From Strix aluco (taxonomy: Eukaryota > Chordata > Aves > Strigiformes > Strigidae), in the NCBI RefSeq assembly GCF_031877795.1, contig NC_133931.1:136996621-137060620 (forward strand): a stretch of 64,000 nt of DNA. Reading direction: 5' to 3'. Position numbers and translations under genes: made by a program. Position 1 is the first letter of the stretch. Every line of letters begins with the position of its first letter. This document shows, one piece after another, positions 62,501-64,000 of this stretch. Below the pieces are notes generated by a model. The model did not search any database, was not told where the DNA came from, and saw only the letters and a list, made by a program, of their open reading frames with translations.

Positions 62501-64000
62501 AGGCATATGCAGAAACATAAGAATGCATGAGAATAAGTGTGTCTAAAGTGTGAGTAAGGAAAAGAAATTTTTTAAAAGAACTTCCTGGGGAAATAGCCTC
62601 CCTTCCGCTTGGCACTGGTCCTCAATGTCACGAGGGAACTGGGACCAGCTTCTCTGGTGCTGTGCATGCCTAGCTGCTGAAATGGAGATTTGTTTCAAAG
62701 TTGACTAACACTTTACAGCTAGTCAGTACTTGATGGTGCTTAAAACATTTCTGTTGATGGGATTCTAAGGTATTTAGCTGCCACTAGTTTCAAAGTCTGT
62801 TACATTACTGAGCTCAGTGAATGTGGGCTGGAAGAGCAAATTCCTTTAGTTGCTTGTTAAACGGGTATCTGGATTACTTTTGTTATGTTTTATATTTTCT
62901 TACCTCTGGGAAGTGTTTCTGGAAGTAGTAAAAGCCTTTTACTTTCAGGATTAATAGTCCTTTCCGTATAACTTTATCCAGAACCAAACTCTAGCAGCAT
63001 ACCCTCTTGAAGACCGCTAGCAGTTCCCTTTGCCAGCTCACTCTCTCTGGCTGATGCAGCTGCCTGCTTTGGTTTGCAAGAGTAAGGGAGCAGAGGTGGA
63101 GGAGGTGCATGTACTGTGCACAGTAGTCTATGCAATAGAATAGGTTGTGATTCCATGCAAAATGGAATTAATATTATAGGATTGTAGCAGGTTTAGTTTA
63201 ACTATGTTCAACTTCATTATAGCTGGTAACTGGTCTCATTTTTTTTTCCCCCCAAATATGATGTTGCAGTTCAGTTATACCACAGAATGAAAAAATACAG
63301 ACACTAAAAAACCCAAAACACCACTCCCCCACCCGCCCAAAAAAACCTGAACAAACCAAACTCAAAACATGTTCCACCTTTAACATTTCTGGTGCATGTA
63401 TTTGATATCCTTGTGAAAGGAATGTTTTGATGGTACAGGGATGAGCTGGTATTTTGCTATCAAAAATCATGTGTAAACTCTGTGTGTGTGTCTGTCTGTC
63501 TATAAAAAAATAAATATGCAATTAGGTCTGCTAATGCTTCCCGGACTTACAACATCCACAGTTCTGACAATTTCAGGGCTTTAGTAGCAGATTTCAATCA
63601 TTCTAAATTGTACATTGTTTTTCTGTTCAGCTTTAATGTTCTTAGATGGCAAGGACAGTATTTCCACTACCGTATACATGTGGCTGCATAACTTACAGGG
63701 ATAAGCTATCTAAGCAATCTGTAGATTCCCTAGGAAAAAAAAAAAGATTTTTTTGGGAGGGGTTGGGCCAGAAGATGTGTACTATTTTCCTAGGACATGC
63801 CACACAACGTTACTTTAACCAATGTTAAATCATCCTGTTGTGTAGCACCTTCTTCCTGCTGTTCAAGCTCTTCAGAGATGCTTTCTGCAGTCTTGTAAAG
63901 AGCCAGGAGGTGGGCAAGGTCTCTTTAATTAGTACACATGATGTTTTATTTAACCATCCATCTATGTTGCACAGTGACTGTGCCACAAGAATTGCACAAA
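56561..64000. other. Non-coding 3' stretch, nothing recognised
   Basis: AT-rich DNA with no identifiable exon, repeat family or RNA gene. A 12-base G run lies at 59660-59671. A purine/A-rich patch occurs near 61371-61412 and a short GT/CTGT run near 63481-63502. If the inferred gene is real this is its second intron, and the window ends inside it. Confidence 0.55.
59660..59671. repeat. Poly-G tract, 12 bases
   Basis: An uninterrupted run of 12 G in otherwise AT-rich DNA. It is prone to length error in sequencing and assembly. Confidence 0.85.

Noticed and set aside
1-64000. tRNA, rRNA, CRISPR, operon or phage-like systems
   Set aside because: No cloverleaf-like, rRNA-like or regularly spaced repeat pattern was noticed, and the sequence is vertebrate intronic/intergenic in character.

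Overview
This window looks like vertebrate, almost certainly bird, nuclear DNA. It is AT-rich and intron-like. It carries several 5'-truncated CR1 LINE copies of the bird type, one ending in the diagnostic ATTCTATG octamers. It also carries one solo LTR of a kind I associate with non-galliform birds. No bacterial-style gene organisation, tRNA, rRNA or CRISPR array is visible. No complete protein-coding gene can be supported. Nearly all open frames are chance frames, GC-island artefacts or remnants of mobile elements.

Layout. Positions 1 to about 7970 are AT-rich non-coding DNA. Positions about 7970-9790 form a strong CpG island, taken as the promoter and first exon of a plus-strand gene. Inside it are GC boxes, a lone AT tract that is a perfect MEF2-type motif and could also act as a weak TATA element, a short upstream ORF opening in an AAGATGGC context, and a consensus splice donor (AAG/GTGAGT) at 9071/9072. 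From 9072 to about 48864 the sequence reads as one very long first intron. It holds CR1 fragments, a solo LTR and an 81%-identical pair of 78-bp direct repeats. A 113-bp exon candidate with a good acceptor and donor lies at 48865-48977. It ends with an ATG in a fair context, so it could be a 5'UTR or a first-coding exon. From 48978 to the end is further intron-like or intergenic DNA.

Mobile elements. CR1 fragments lie at about 15010-15535, 33962-34320, 41450-41660, 45395-46800 and 56110-56560, all minus, and at 50985-51047, plus. The 45395-46800 copy is the largest. It keeps recognisable, decayed reverse-transcriptase motifs and is interrupted by about 300 bp of another repeat. A solo LTR spans 17929-18513.

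How it fits together. The simplest reading is the 5' end of a long-intron regulatory-type gene: a CpG promoter, a non-coding first exon, a roughly 40 kb intron 1 and a small second exon, with the main coding exons beyond the window. The gene cannot be named from sequence alone. A MEF2-responsive or MEF2-family gene is a hypothesis only. I found no convincing new biological system. The items most worth checking are the promoter/exon pair, the 78-bp repeat pair and the nested CR1.
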